Shown: positions 34,698 through 42,218 of the stretch, in pieces
Numbering within the stretch: the first letter of the stretch is position 1
Layout: the number at the start of each line of letters is the position of its first letter
DNA from: Kordia sp. SMS9
GTDB lineage: Bacteria; Bacteroidota; Bacteroidia; Flavobacteriales; Flavobacteriaceae
NCBI RefSeq assembly: GCF_003352465.1
Contig: NZ_CP031153.1
Span: 1,478,465-1,542,464 of the forward strand
Reading direction: 5' to 3'
DNA: 64,000 nt
The notes under the pieces: generated by a model
Told to the model about the DNA's origin: nothing
The model's input: the letters and a program-made list of their open reading frames with translations, nothing else
The model's database searches: none
Made by a program: the position numbers and the translations under genes

Positions 34698-34705
34698 TAT
34701 CTTTG
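34698..34705 (+). promoter_or_regulatory. Predicted promoter -7 box (TATCTTTG) of the TerB/DnaJ gene
   Basis: A perfect TAnnTTTG box 14 nt before the ATG at 34720 and inside the longer open frame starting at 34621, so it supports the shorter start. Confidence 0.5.
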
Positions 34706-34719
34706 GTAAAAAACAAGAT

Positions 34720-35532
34720 ATGAGTGGATTTGCAAGCTGGATTGGAGGCGCGTTAGGTTGGACACTTGGTGGCCCTATTGGAGCCGCTATTGGTTTTGCC
34801 ATCGGATCAGCCGTTGATAAAGCAACGTCAAAAGGATTATTACTGGATGAACCGAAACAATCAAAAAAACGCCGTCGTAAAAGAGCTGAACCTACGTATG
34901 AAAAACGGAGAAGGCGCAGAACTACCACTGCGGAAAAGCAATCGCAAACCAAATCAGGAGATTTTGAAGTGAGTTTGTTGGTGCTTTCTGCGATTGTGAT
35001 GAAAGCAGATGGCGAAGTTTCCCAATCTGAAAAAGATTATGTGCGTGATTATTTTATAAAAATGTATGGGAAAGAACGTTCTAATAATGCGTTTAAATTG
35101 TTCAACGGATTATTGAAAAAAGAAGATATTTCCACACGTCAAGTTTGTCAGCAAATCCAAACGTTTATGGACCATTCGTCGCGTTTGCAATTACTACATT
35201 ACTTATTTGGTGTGACCAAAGCAGACGGACACGTAAGCGAAGAAGAAGTAGAACTGATTGAAAAAATAGCAGGATATCTATACATTAACGATCGCGATTA
35301 TCAATCGATCAAAGCAATGTTTTACGATCCAATTGATGCTGCGTATCGCATTTTAGAAATTGACAAATCGGTTACGATCAACGAAATCAAAAAAGCCTAT
35401 CGTAAAATGGCGAAAAAATACCACCCTGATAAACTGCAACACTTAGGTGAAGAACACGTAAAAGGCGCAGAAGAAAAATTTCAACGTGTACAAAAAGCTT
35501 ACGAACAACTGCAAGAAGAACGCGGTTTTTAA
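34720..35532 (+). CDS. TerB-like and DnaJ-domain protein (DjlA-like)
   Basis: The ATG at 34720 gives 271 residues; the frame is open to 34621, but that part contains the promoter box. It has a Gly-rich N-terminal hydrophobic segment (SWIGGALGWTLGGPIGAAIG, about 6-25), a basic linker (KKRRRKRAEPTYEKRRRRR), a TerB-like helical domain (about 85-195, with AIVMKADGEVSQSEKDYV and TKADGHVSEEEVELI) and a C-terminal J domain (about 205-270) with HPD in KKYHPDKLQ. The layout matches DjlA-type membrane co-chaperones, which stimulate DnaK at the inner membrane. Confidence 0.92.
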   Translation: MSGFASWIGGALGWTLGGPIGAAIGFAIGSAVDKATSKGLLLDEPKQSKKRRRKRAEPTYEKRRRRRTTTAEKQSQTKSGDFEVSLLVLSAIVMKADGEVSQSEKDYVRDYFIKMYGKERSNNAFKLFNGLLKKEDISTRQVCQQIQTFMDHSSRLQLLHYLFGVTKADGHVSEEEVELIEKIAGYLYINDRDYQSIKAMFYDPIDAAYRILEIDKSVTINEIKKAYRKMAKKYHPDKLQHLGEEHVKGAEEKFQRVQKAYEQLQEERGF

Positions 35533-35600
35533 ATTCCCAAAATAAAATGTAAGTTTGAAACACAAACCCCAAACCCCAAACCTAAAACCTACAATTACTT

Positions 35601-36182
35601 ATGAGCGACTTTTGGATTTTCTTTAAATTAGGACTCAATCACGTATTAAACTTTGACGGATACGATCATATTTTATTCTTAATTGTACTTGTTGTTGCGT
35701 ATGTGTTTAAAGATTGGAAACGCGTATTTTGGATTGTCTCCGTATTTACGATCGGACATACCATTTCTTTAGCATTATCAACATACAATGTTATATCTGT
35801 TCGTGTCAATACAGCGGAACTACTTGTATACGTAACCATTATTGCGACTGCATTGTACAATATATTTACTGCTGGGAAAAACAATAACAAAACAAAAATT
35901 GTCATTCTCTTAGTCGTCGCATTATTCTTTGGATTGATTCATGGTTTGGCATTCTCCAACTATTTCAAAGAAATGACCAACGGTATAGAAAGCAAGTTAT
36001 TGCCAATGTTAGAATTTGCCTTAGGTGTAGAAGCGGCACAAATCATTATTGTTTTAGTTGTTTTACTACTTTCGTTCGTATTCCAAACCGTATTCCGTTT
36101 CTCCAAAAGAGATTGGGTAATGGTTGTTTCCTCCATTGTACTTGGTATCGCTTTTCATATTGTGGATGCGAATTTTTTGTAG
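35601..36182 (+). CDS. HupE/UreJ-family membrane protein
   Basis: The 193-residue protein has about six membrane spans. The conserved start FKLGLNHVLNFDGYDHILFL (about 8-27) and VFTIGHTISLALS and FGLIHGLAFSNYF contain the family's histidines, which line a putative metal path. HupE and UreJ relatives are secondary nickel or cobalt transporters elsewhere, but no hydrogenase or urease gene is present here, so the substrate is unknown. It ends with a terminator at about 36278. Confidence 0.88.
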   Translation: MSDFWIFFKLGLNHVLNFDGYDHILFLIVLVVAYVFKDWKRVFWIVSVFTIGHTISLALSTYNVISVRVNTAELLVYVTIIATALYNIFTAGKNNNKTKIVILLVVALFFGLIHGLAFSNYFKEMTNGIESKLLPMLEFALGVEAAQIIIVLVVLLLSFVFQTVFRFSKRDWVMVVSSIVLGIAFHIVDANFL

Positions 36183-36277
36183 AAGATACTTTCATAACCA
36201 CAATTTTGGTAAAAAATTAACAACGAAGTTATTGTGATTCCATCAGAAACCTAATATCTTCGTTACAGAAGGTGAAG

Positions 36278-36304
36278 AAGCAACGATTACAGTTGCTTTT
36301 TTTC
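36278..36304 (+). terminator. Intrinsic terminator after the HupE-like gene
   Basis: AAGCAAC (36278-36284), 7-nt loop, GTTGCTT (36292-36298), then TTTTTT. A short 7-bp stem with a clear T-run on the plus strand. Confidence 0.6.
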
Positions 36305-36324
36305 GCTTTAAAAAGTTACATTTG
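36293..36324 (+). promoter_or_regulatory. Predicted dCMP deaminase promoter (TTG-N21-TACATTTG)
   Basis: TTG (36293-36295) and TACATTTG (36317-36324) are spaced by 21 nt. The ATG at 36328 starts only 3 nt after the -7 box, so the transcript would be leaderless or nearly so. The -33 part lies within the terminator stem of the gene before. Confidence 0.5.
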
Positions 36325-36327
36325 TAC

Positions 36328-36762
36328 ATGCTCAAACAAAAAAAAGCAAAATACGATCACGCCTATTTGCGCATGGCAAAAGAATGGGGAAAACTTTCCT
36401 ATTGTCAACGAAGACAAGTTGGCGCGATTATTGTCAAAGATAGAATGATCATTTCTGATGGTTACAACGGAACACCTTCAGGATTTGAAAATTTCTGTGA
36501 AGATGAAGAAGGCTACACAAAATGGTATGTATTGCATGCGGAGGCAAACGCCATCTTAAAAGTAGCAGCTTCTACGCAATCCTGTGTTGGTGCCACATTG
36601 TATATTACGATGTCGCCATGTAAGGAATGTAGTAAGCTGATTCATCAATCAGGAATTACGAGAGTTGTGTATGTAGATGCGTACAAAGATGATTCAGGCA
36701 TACAATTTTTAAAAAAAGCAGGCGTTGAAGTAGAACACATTCCTTCGGTTGAAGCGTCTTAA
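36328..36762 (+). CDS. dCMP deaminase family protein
   Basis: The protein is 144 residues from the ATG at 36328. It has the zinc site of cytidine/deoxycytidylate deaminases: VLHAEANAIL (about 70-79; His ligand and catalytic Glu) and MSPCKECSKLI (about 96-106; two Cys ligands). RRQVGAIIVKDRMIISDGYNGTPSGFENFC is the typical dCMP deaminase N-terminal region. It supplies dUMP for thymidylate synthesis. It lies 12 bp upstream of the S41 protease and probably shares its transcript, an arrangement that is likely incidental to function. Confidence 0.93.
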   Translation: MLKQKKAKYDHAYLRMAKEWGKLSYCQRRQVGAIIVKDRMIISDGYNGTPSGFENFCEDEEGYTKWYVLHAEANAILKVAASTQSCVGATLYITMSPCKECSKLIHQSGITRVVYVDAYKDDSGIQFLKKAGVEVEHIPSVEAS

Positions 36763-36774
36763 AACAAGCATATT

Positions 36775-38373
36775 TTGAATAAAAAAACACAATACTTACT
36801 TCCCGTGATCATTGCAGCCGCAGTTGCCGCAGGTGTATTTATTGGTGGAAAATTAAATTTCAGTGCTACGCCCGAAAAACTATTCTCATCCAACACAAGC
36901 AAAGACAAACTCAATCGCTTGATTGATTACATTGACTACGAATATGTAGATGATGTCGATGTGGACAGCATTGTGGATGTGACGGTAAATAATATCTTAG
37001 AAAATTTAGATCCGCATTCTGTATACATTCCTTCGGAAGAAGAAAAAAGAGTAGCAGAAAACATGCAAGGTGATTTTGTAGGTGTCGGAATTCGTTTTGA
37101 TATCATCAATGATACGCTCACAGTTGTGAGAACCTTAGAAGGTGGCCCAAGTGTTGCCGCAGGAATCAGAGCGGGCGATCGCATTTTAATGGCGGACAAA
37201 GATACGTTGTACGGAAAAAATTTGCGCAACACACAAGTCATCAAACGATTGAAAGGTACAGAAGATACGTCTGTAAAATTGAAAATCTACCGTAAAAGCA
37301 CTGATGAAGAGTTATACATTGATCTAAAAAGAGCCAAAGTTCCAATCAAAAGTGTAGTAGCGCATTACATGTTAACAGACGATTTAGGCTATATAAAAAT
37401 CAATCGTTTTGCAGAAACTACCTATGACGAATTTGAAGAAGCATTGGAAAATCTGCAACAGCAAGGCGCTAAACATTTAACGTTGGATTTACGCAACAAT
37501 CCAGGTGGAATTTTAGACATTACACGCGATATTGCGGATGAATTTTTGGAAGATGGAAAATTAATTCTGTTCACCAAAAATAAAAAAGGAGAGATTGATA
37601 ACTATTACGCTACCGACAAAGGCGATTTTGAAGATGGCGAAATTTATGTGTTGATCAATGAAAAATCAGCATCAGCAAGTGAAATTGTAGCAGGCGCACT
37701 GCAAGACAATGATAAAGGTGTCATTGTAGGAAGAAGATCGTTTGGAAAAGGATTGGTACAACGACCAATGCCGCTCGGAGATGGTTCGGTAGTTCGTTTA
37801 ACGATTTCACGTTATTATACACCAACAGGACGTTCCATTCAGCGTTCGTACAAAAAAGGGAACAACGATTATTTTGATGAATATTATGAACGTTTCAAAT
37901 CGGGAGAATTGAAGTCGATGGATAGCATCAAAGTAGCAGATTCGCTCAAATTTAAAACGCCAAAAGGTAAAATTGTATATGGCGGTGGCGGCATCATTCC
38001 AGATGTATTTGTACCATTGACAAGTTCACCAGAAGAATTATCGCTGGAACGCGGATTGCGTGCAAAATTTGCTGGATATATTGATGAATTTGTCTTTGAA
38101 AAACTAGACACTGACAGAGCTGCGTATAGCAATATGTCGTTTCAAGAGTTTATGGATACTTTTGAAATTTCAGAAGAATTACTCCAAGAATATGCTGAAT
38201 ATTTTAGCAAAAAGCGCGGGCAACGTATCTACATAGAAAAATTTGCCAATCAAATGAAACGACACCTCAAAGCCGTGTTTGTTGAGCAATTATACGGAAC
38301 CAATGAGTATGAACAACAACTCAATGTTGGCGATGCAATGATTGAAAAAGTGCTAGAGTTGCATGGGAATTAA
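36775..38373 (+). CDS. S41 family C-terminal processing protease
   Basis: The protein is 532 residues from a TTG start (MNKKTQYLLPVIIAAAVAAG..., a signal-anchor); no ATG fits the N-terminus. A PDZ domain (about 85-175: GDFVGVGIRFDI, GPSVAAGIRAGDRI) precedes the S41 catalytic domain, with LDLRNNPGG, Ser in NEKSASASEIVAGAL (about 298-312) and Lys in RRSFGKGLVQ (about 322-331), a Ser-Lys dyad. C-terminal about 150 residues are an added helical region. CTPs trim C-termini of envelope proteins in the periplasm. It follows the dCMP deaminase gene by 12 bp. Confidence 0.93.
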   Translation: MNKKTQYLLPVIIAAAVAAGVFIGGKLNFSATPEKLFSSNTSKDKLNRLIDYIDYEYVDDVDVDSIVDVTVNNILENLDPHSVYIPSEEEKRVAENMQGDFVGVGIRFDIINDTLTVVRTLEGGPSVAAGIRAGDRILMADKDTLYGKNLRNTQVIKRLKGTEDTSVKLKIYRKSTDEELYIDLKRAKVPIKSVVAHYMLTDDLGYIKINRFAETTYDEFEEALENLQQQGAKHLTLDLRNNPGGILDITRDIADEFLEDGKLILFTKNKKGEIDNYYATDKGDFEDGEIYVLINEKSASASEIVAGALQDNDKGVIVGRRSFGKGLVQRPMPLGDGSVVRLTISRYYTPTGRSIQRSYKKGNNDYFDEYYERFKSGELKSMDSIKVADSLKFKTPKGKIVYGGGGIIPDVFVPLTSSPEELSLERGLRAKFAGYIDEFVFEKLDTDRAAYSNMSFQEFMDTFEISEELLQEYAEYFSKKRGQRIYIEKFANQMKRHLKAVFVEQLYGTNEYEQQLNVGDAMIEKVLELHGN

Positions 38374-38482
38374 TGTGATTAGTACTGAGTATTGAGAAGT
38401 TAGTATTGAGAACTTTCAAAGAAAAATTCCGCAAGACTATTCTAAACAAAACACAATATCTTCATATTTTCAATAAAACTAG

Positions 38483-38540
38483 AACCGTCACTTCGTGTGG
38501 TTTTCGATAGAAAATTGTATCGAGAAGTACTTTGAAATTC
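38483..38540 (+). repeat. Dispersed intergenic repeat, TCGAG family
   Basis: Aligns with 17701-17757 through CGTCAC, GATAGAAAATTGTATCGAGA and GTACTTTGAA. The preceding TAGTATTGAGAACTTTCAAA (about 38410) also matches about 17555-17575. The 278-bp gap between the S41 protease and the flavoprotein gene holds nothing else recognisable. Confidence 0.75.
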
Positions 38541-38651
38541 TTACCAGAATTTTGCTCGATTTGACGTTTGTAACAATGTGTAGATTTTGAATGTTTGTTT
38601 AAAACTAAAGAGGATTCGTGTCAATTCAGTATAGTGAAGCGATCTAAAAAT

Positions 38652-39254
38652 CTAGATTTTATCATGCACTTTCGTGTGATTGCCATCATTCCAAAGCGTT
38701 AAAATGTCAGTAGCAACCTGCGCGCCACTTCCTGCGGCAATGGCAAATTGACTTCTCCAACCGGCAATGGTGCCACAAGCATACAATCCATCTTTTACCA
38801 AATGATCATCGTTTTTTAAATACACACGATCTTTTTTGGCAGCCGCTCTTGGATGCGGCGCAATACATTCCTCCAAACCTTCAATCGTAAACGGTTTTGC
38901 ATAATTCAACGCGATTACGACCAGTTTACTCTGATAGGTGTTTTTATTCGTTACGATTTGAAAATTGCCTGCTTCTCCTGTAATTTCAAGTACTTTTTCT
39001 TTGGTAATTTGTGTCACGTGCGGATACACTTCCGTGAGATGTGCTTGTCCTTCCATCAAAATTTCCGCACCTGTTTTTCCTTTTGGTAAGCCTAATACAT
39101 TATTAAACAATGCATTTTGCAAATGGGAAGATCGTTGGTGAAGTACAATGCCAATCTTTTTATCTACAGCAAACGGTTTCTCTTTGGCAGAACCTAAAAT
39201 GAGCGCGCATTGCATTCCTGAAACACCGCCACCAACCACAAGGACGTCAAACAT
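38652..39254 (-). CDS. Short FAD-dependent oxidoreductase, thioredoxin-reductase-like
   Basis: The 200-residue protein starts with a dinucleotide-binding motif VLVVGGGVSGMQCALIL (about 4-20) and ends with GLYACGTIAGWRSQFAIAAGSGAQVATDIL (about 153-182), the FAD-binding C-terminal signature of the thioredoxin reductase fold. The middle NADPH domain and the CxxC redox pair of true thioredoxin reductases (about 310 residues) are missing. It is thus a single-FAD-domain homologue whose reaction is unknown. Its start overlaps the stop of the small membrane protein gene (39254-39460) by 1 bp. Confidence 0.85.
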   Translation of the reverse strand: MFDVLVVGGGVSGMQCALILGSAKEKPFAVDKKIGIVLHQRSSHLQNALFNNVLGLPKGKTGAEILMEGQAHLTEVYPHVTQITKEKVLEITGEAGNFQIVTNKNTYQSKLVVIALNYAKPFTIEGLEECIAPHPRAAAKKDRVYLKNDDHLVKDGLYACGTIAGWRSQFAIAAGSGAQVATDILTLWNDGNHTKVHDKI

Positions 39255-39460
39255 TACTTCTTAGAATTATTAATTTTTTCCTGAATCTTCTTTGACGTCA
39301 AGAAAATCAATACAATCATAATAGCACACAAAGAAGCCAATACGCCTACTAAGGCTACCAAGCTGTCTCCTTGTAAAATATTGTCAAAATTTAGTTTGGT
39401 TACGTTGTAAATACAAAGAAACGCTGCTAACACGATAAACACATACGAGAATATTTTCAT
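39254..39460 (-). CDS. Small two-span membrane protein of unknown function
   Basis: The 68-residue protein has two hydrophobic segments (about 2-18 and 36-55) and a charged C-terminus (KKIQEKINNSKK). Not recognised. It is coupled by a 1-bp stop/start overlap to the flavoprotein gene, so the two probably act or are expressed together. A perfect TAATTTTG box on the minus strand (39496-39503) lies 36 nt upstream, overlapping the marC stop. Confidence 0.7.
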   Translation of the reverse strand: MKIFSYVFIVLAAFLCIYNVTKLNFDNILQGDSLVALVGVLASLCAIMIVLIFLTSKKIQEKINNSKK

Positions 39461-39500
39461 TTTTCTTTTCCTTTTAAAAGTGAATTTTTACGGTGCAAAA

Positions 39501-40085
39501 TTACGCAAATATTTCTTGAATTCCCGTAGTAAATATTTTAACTGAAATTGCTAACAGGATGACTCCGAATACTTTTCGTAAAATACGAATTCCATTCTGA
39601 CCAAGCCAGCGTTCTATCTTCACTGAAGCTTTCAACACAATATACATAATGATCATATTGATTAAAAGTGCCACGACAATATTTTCTGGACTAAATTCCG
39701 CACGAAGCGATAAAATAGACGTCAAACTTCCAGGTCCGGCAACCAATGGAAAAGCAATCGGAAACACAGACGCATCACTCATGGCATTTTCTTCATCTTC
39801 CTTAAACAAGGTAATTCCCAAAATCATTTCCAATGCCAAAAAGAACAGAACAAACGAACCTGCAATCGCAAATTGACTCGCCGTAATGCCAATTAAGTTC
39901 AACATACTTTGTCCCACAAACAAAAACACGGTCAAAATAACACCTGCAATAATGGTCGCTTTTCCCGATTGAATATGTCCTGTTTTGCGGCGTAAATCTA
40001 TAATAATAGGAATGTTTCCAATAATATCAATCACGGCAAAAAGTACCATACTTGCCGTTAGAATATGTTTAAAATTTAGTTCCAT
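39501..40085 (-). CDS. MarC family membrane protein
   Basis: The 194-residue protein has six membrane spans. FAVIDIIGNIPIIIDLRRK (about 17-35) and the second-half repeat VFPIAFPLVAGPGSLTSILSL (about 107-127) are the paired family signatures. MarC proteins are broadly distributed inner-membrane proteins without an agreed function; the early link to multiple antibiotic resistance was not upheld. The promoter TTG-N18-TACTTTTG is at 40111-40139. Confidence 0.92.
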   Translation of the reverse strand: MELNFKHILTASMVLFAVIDIIGNIPIIIDLRRKTGHIQSGKATIIAGVILTVFLFVGQSMLNLIGITASQFAIAGSFVLFFLALEMILGITLFKEDEENAMSDASVFPIAFPLVAGPGSLTSILSLRAEFSPENIVVALLINMIIMYIVLKASVKIERWLGQNGIRILRKVFGVILLAISVKIFTTGIQEIFA

Positions 40086-40110
40086 TGTTGATCCTTTTTA
40101 AAATTTGCGG

Positions 40111-40139
40111 CAAAAGTATAGTATTCCTCCAATTTTCAA
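40111..40139 (-). promoter_or_regulatory. Predicted marC promoter (TTG-N18-TACTTTTG)
   Basis: On the minus strand, TTG (40137-40139) and TACTTTTG (40111-40118) are 18 nt apart, ending 25 nt before the ATG at 40085. Confidence 0.5.
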
Positions 40140-40233
40140 TGCAAAATCATGTGTTTTTTAGTTTAAATTAAGGTGAAGTTTACGGTCGTAAAAAAATCAT
40201 AGAATTGGCTGAAATTAAAACTGTAGAAAAAAG

Positions 40234-40241
40234 TATATTTG
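40234..40241 (+). promoter_or_regulatory. Predicted -7 box (TATATTTG) of DUF3109 gene
   Basis: A perfect TAnnTTTG box 4 nt before the ATG at 40246, suggesting a leaderless or very short-leader transcript. Confidence 0.45.
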
Positions 40242-40245
40242 CCAC

Positions 40246-40815
40246 ATGTTTCAAATAGGAAAAACCATCATTTCAGAAGATATTATTGAAAACGACTTTG
40301 TGTGCAATCTCAGTGCGTGCAAAGGAATTTGTTGTGTAGAAGGTGATGCTGGTGCGCCACTGGAAGATGAAGAAATTAAAAAGTTGGATGCTATTTACGA
40401 CACCGTAAAACCTTTTTTGCGAAAAGAAGGAATTGCGGCTATTGAAGCGCAAGGAACCTATATTGTGCGAGAAAATGGCGATTTGGAAACACCTTTGGTC
40501 AACGGTGCGGAATGTGCCTATGTAACGTTTGATCAAAATAATACTGCGATGTGCGGAATTGAACAAGCGTATAATAAAGGTGTAATTGATTGGAAAAAAC
40601 CAATTTCTTGTCACTTATACCCAGTGCGTGTGGAAGCGTATAGTGATTTTGCAGCAGTCAATTATCACCGATGGCCCATTTGTGATGATGCGTGTAGTTT
40701 AGGGAAAGAATTACAAGTACCGATCTATAAATTTGTAAAAGAAGCCTTGATTCGAAAATTTGGAGAAGATTGGTATTTGGAACTTGAGAAAACTGCCAAA
40801 AAATTGGGACGCTAA
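40246..40815 (+). CDS. DUF3109 family Cys-rich protein
   Basis: The 189-residue protein has the pattern CNLSACKGICCVEGDAG (about 20-36), then C in NGAECAYVTF, C in AMCGIEQAY, C in ISCHLYPVR and CDDACSLG (about 148-155). Several well-spaced Cys suggest a metal or Fe-S site, like the CxxxCxxCC zinc/iron-chelating family. The function is not established. The protein is cytoplasmic by sequence. The 271 bp downstream, before nrdB, hold no gene. Confidence 0.9.
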   Translation: MFQIGKTIISEDIIENDFVCNLSACKGICCVEGDAGAPLEDEEIKKLDAIYDTVKPFLRKEGIAAIEAQGTYIVRENGDLETPLVNGAECAYVTFDQNNTAMCGIEQAYNKGVIDWKKPISCHLYPVRVEAYSDFAAVNYHRWPICDDACSLGKELQVPIYKFVKEALIRKFGEDWYLELEKTAKKLGR

Positions 40816-41086
40816 TCCATAAATCTCATTTTCTCATTTTTTTTCACAAACGCTTGTTTTATCGCTGTTAACAACGAATAGGTATTTGTAAGTTATTGAT
40901 AATCAGTAAAAAATGCCGTTTTTTAAAAATGTTAAAAAGTAGGAAAAAACTGTACTGTTGTTAAAAACTCTCGAACTTTGTGAATAAGTTACACTTTCAT
41001 TTCCGCCTACAATTTTCCATCTTTGTTATTCCCAAATCAAACAATAGTCTTTTACCCAATTTTACATTAAAAAACTCTATAATTTT

Positions 41087-42067
41087 ATGTCATCAGCAAT
41101 AGAACCCATCTTACAAGAAAACAAAGACAGATTTGTGATTTTTCCAATCAAACATGCAGATATTTGGGAATGGTATAAAAAATCGGAAGCTAGTTTTTGG
41201 ACAGCGGAAGAAATTGACCTTCACCAAGATTTGACAGACTGGAATACAAAATTGAATGATGACGAACGTTATTTTATCAAGCATATTTTGGCATTTTTTG
41301 CCGCTTCAGACGGAATTGTAAATGAAAACTTAGCAGAAAACTTTGTCAACGAAGTACAATATTCAGAAGCAAAGTTTTTCTACGGATTCCAAATTATGAT
41401 GGAAAACATTCATTCTGAAACATATTCGTTATTAATTGACACGTATGTAAAGGATGAAAAAGAGAAAAGCAAATTGTTTCAAGCAATTGAAAATTTTCCT
41501 GCTATCAAAAAGAAAGCCGATTGGGCATTGCAATGGATTGATTCACCAAGTTTTGCAGAACGTTTAATTGCGTTTGCTGCAGTAGAAGGTATTTTCTTTT
41601 CAGGTGCATTCTGTTCTATCTATTGGTTGAAGAAAAGAGGAATTATGCCTGGATTAACGTTTTCTAATGAGTTAATTTCTCGTGATGAAGGTGTACACTG
41701 TGATTTTGCAGTACACTTACACAACAATCACTTGGTAAATAAAGTTCCGAAAGAACGTATTCGCGGAATTATTGTAGATGCATTAAACATCGAACGCGAA
41801 TTTATCACAGAGTCTTTACCTGTAAGTCTCATTGGAATGAATGCTAAATTAATGACACAATATTTAGAGTTTGTAACAGACCGACTCCTACAAGAATTAG
41901 GTTGTGAAAAAGAATACAATGTGTCCAATCCATTCGATTTTATGGATATGATTTCTCTTCAAGGAAAAACAAACTTCTTTGAAAAAAGAGTTTCAGAATA
42001 CCAAAAAGCAGGTGTGCTGAACAAAGAAGAAGAGAAAGACAAATTTAGCTTTGACGCAGATTTCTAA
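41087..42067 (+). CDS. nrdB: Class Ia ribonucleotide reductase small subunit NrdB
   Basis: NrdB houses the di-iron/tyrosyl radical that drives reduction of ribonucleoside diphosphates by NrdA. The 326 residues show the iron ligands and radical: [10 protein letters not shown] (Glu), [18 protein letters not shown] with Tyr113 as predicted radical site in eukaryote-like spacing, and [18 protein letters not shown] and [15 protein letters not shown] carrying the second ligand set. The C-terminus (FSFDADF) is the acidic-aromatic tail that docks on NrdA. It is followed by nrdA after 151 bp. No NrdR-type box was found upstream. Confidence 0.97.
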   Translation: MSSAIEPILQENKDRFVIFPIKHADIWEWYKKSEASFWTAEEIDLHQDLTDWNTKLNDDERYFIKHILAFFAASDGIVNENLAENFVNEVQYSEAKFFYGFQIMMENIHSETYSLLIDTYVKDEKEKSKLFQAIENFPAIKKKADWALQWIDSPSFAERLIAFAAVEGIFFSGAFCSIYWLKKRGIMPGLTFSNELISRDEGVHCDFAVHLHNNHLVNKVPKERIRGIIVDALNIEREFITESLPVSLIGMNAKLMTQYLEFVTDRLLQELGCEKEYNVSNPFDFMDMISLQGKTNFFEKRVSEYQKAGVLNKEEEKDKFSFDADF

Positions 42068-42218
42068 AAGAAAACTCCTTTCATTTTGATTGCTTAGGGA
42101 ATCAAAATTGTAAATACATTAATAAAACCCAACATGCCAATTTTTTCCCGAAAATTGGTAAAAAAACTAACCCCTTTTCTCAACGAAAGTGAGAAAAGCA
42201 CAAAAAACAGATGAGCGT

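Noticed and set aside
34621..34719. N-terminal extension of the TerB/DnaJ protein
   Set aside because: It uses a TTG start and contains a TATCTTTG promoter box; MSGFASWIGGALG at 34720 is the natural membrane-anchor start.
40816..41086. Regulatory RNA or NrdR boxes upstream of nrdB
   Set aside because: No NrdR-type palindromes, riboswitch-like structure or clear TAnnTTTG box could be found by eye.
42083..42108. Terminator between nrdB and nrdA
   Set aside because: A 9-bp hairpin is present, but no T-run follows, and the two subunits are expected to be expressed together.
42189..42218. GTG start for nrdA adding 10 residues
   Set aside because: The ATP-cone normally begins right at the MFVVKRDG stretch, so the ATG at 42219 is preferred.
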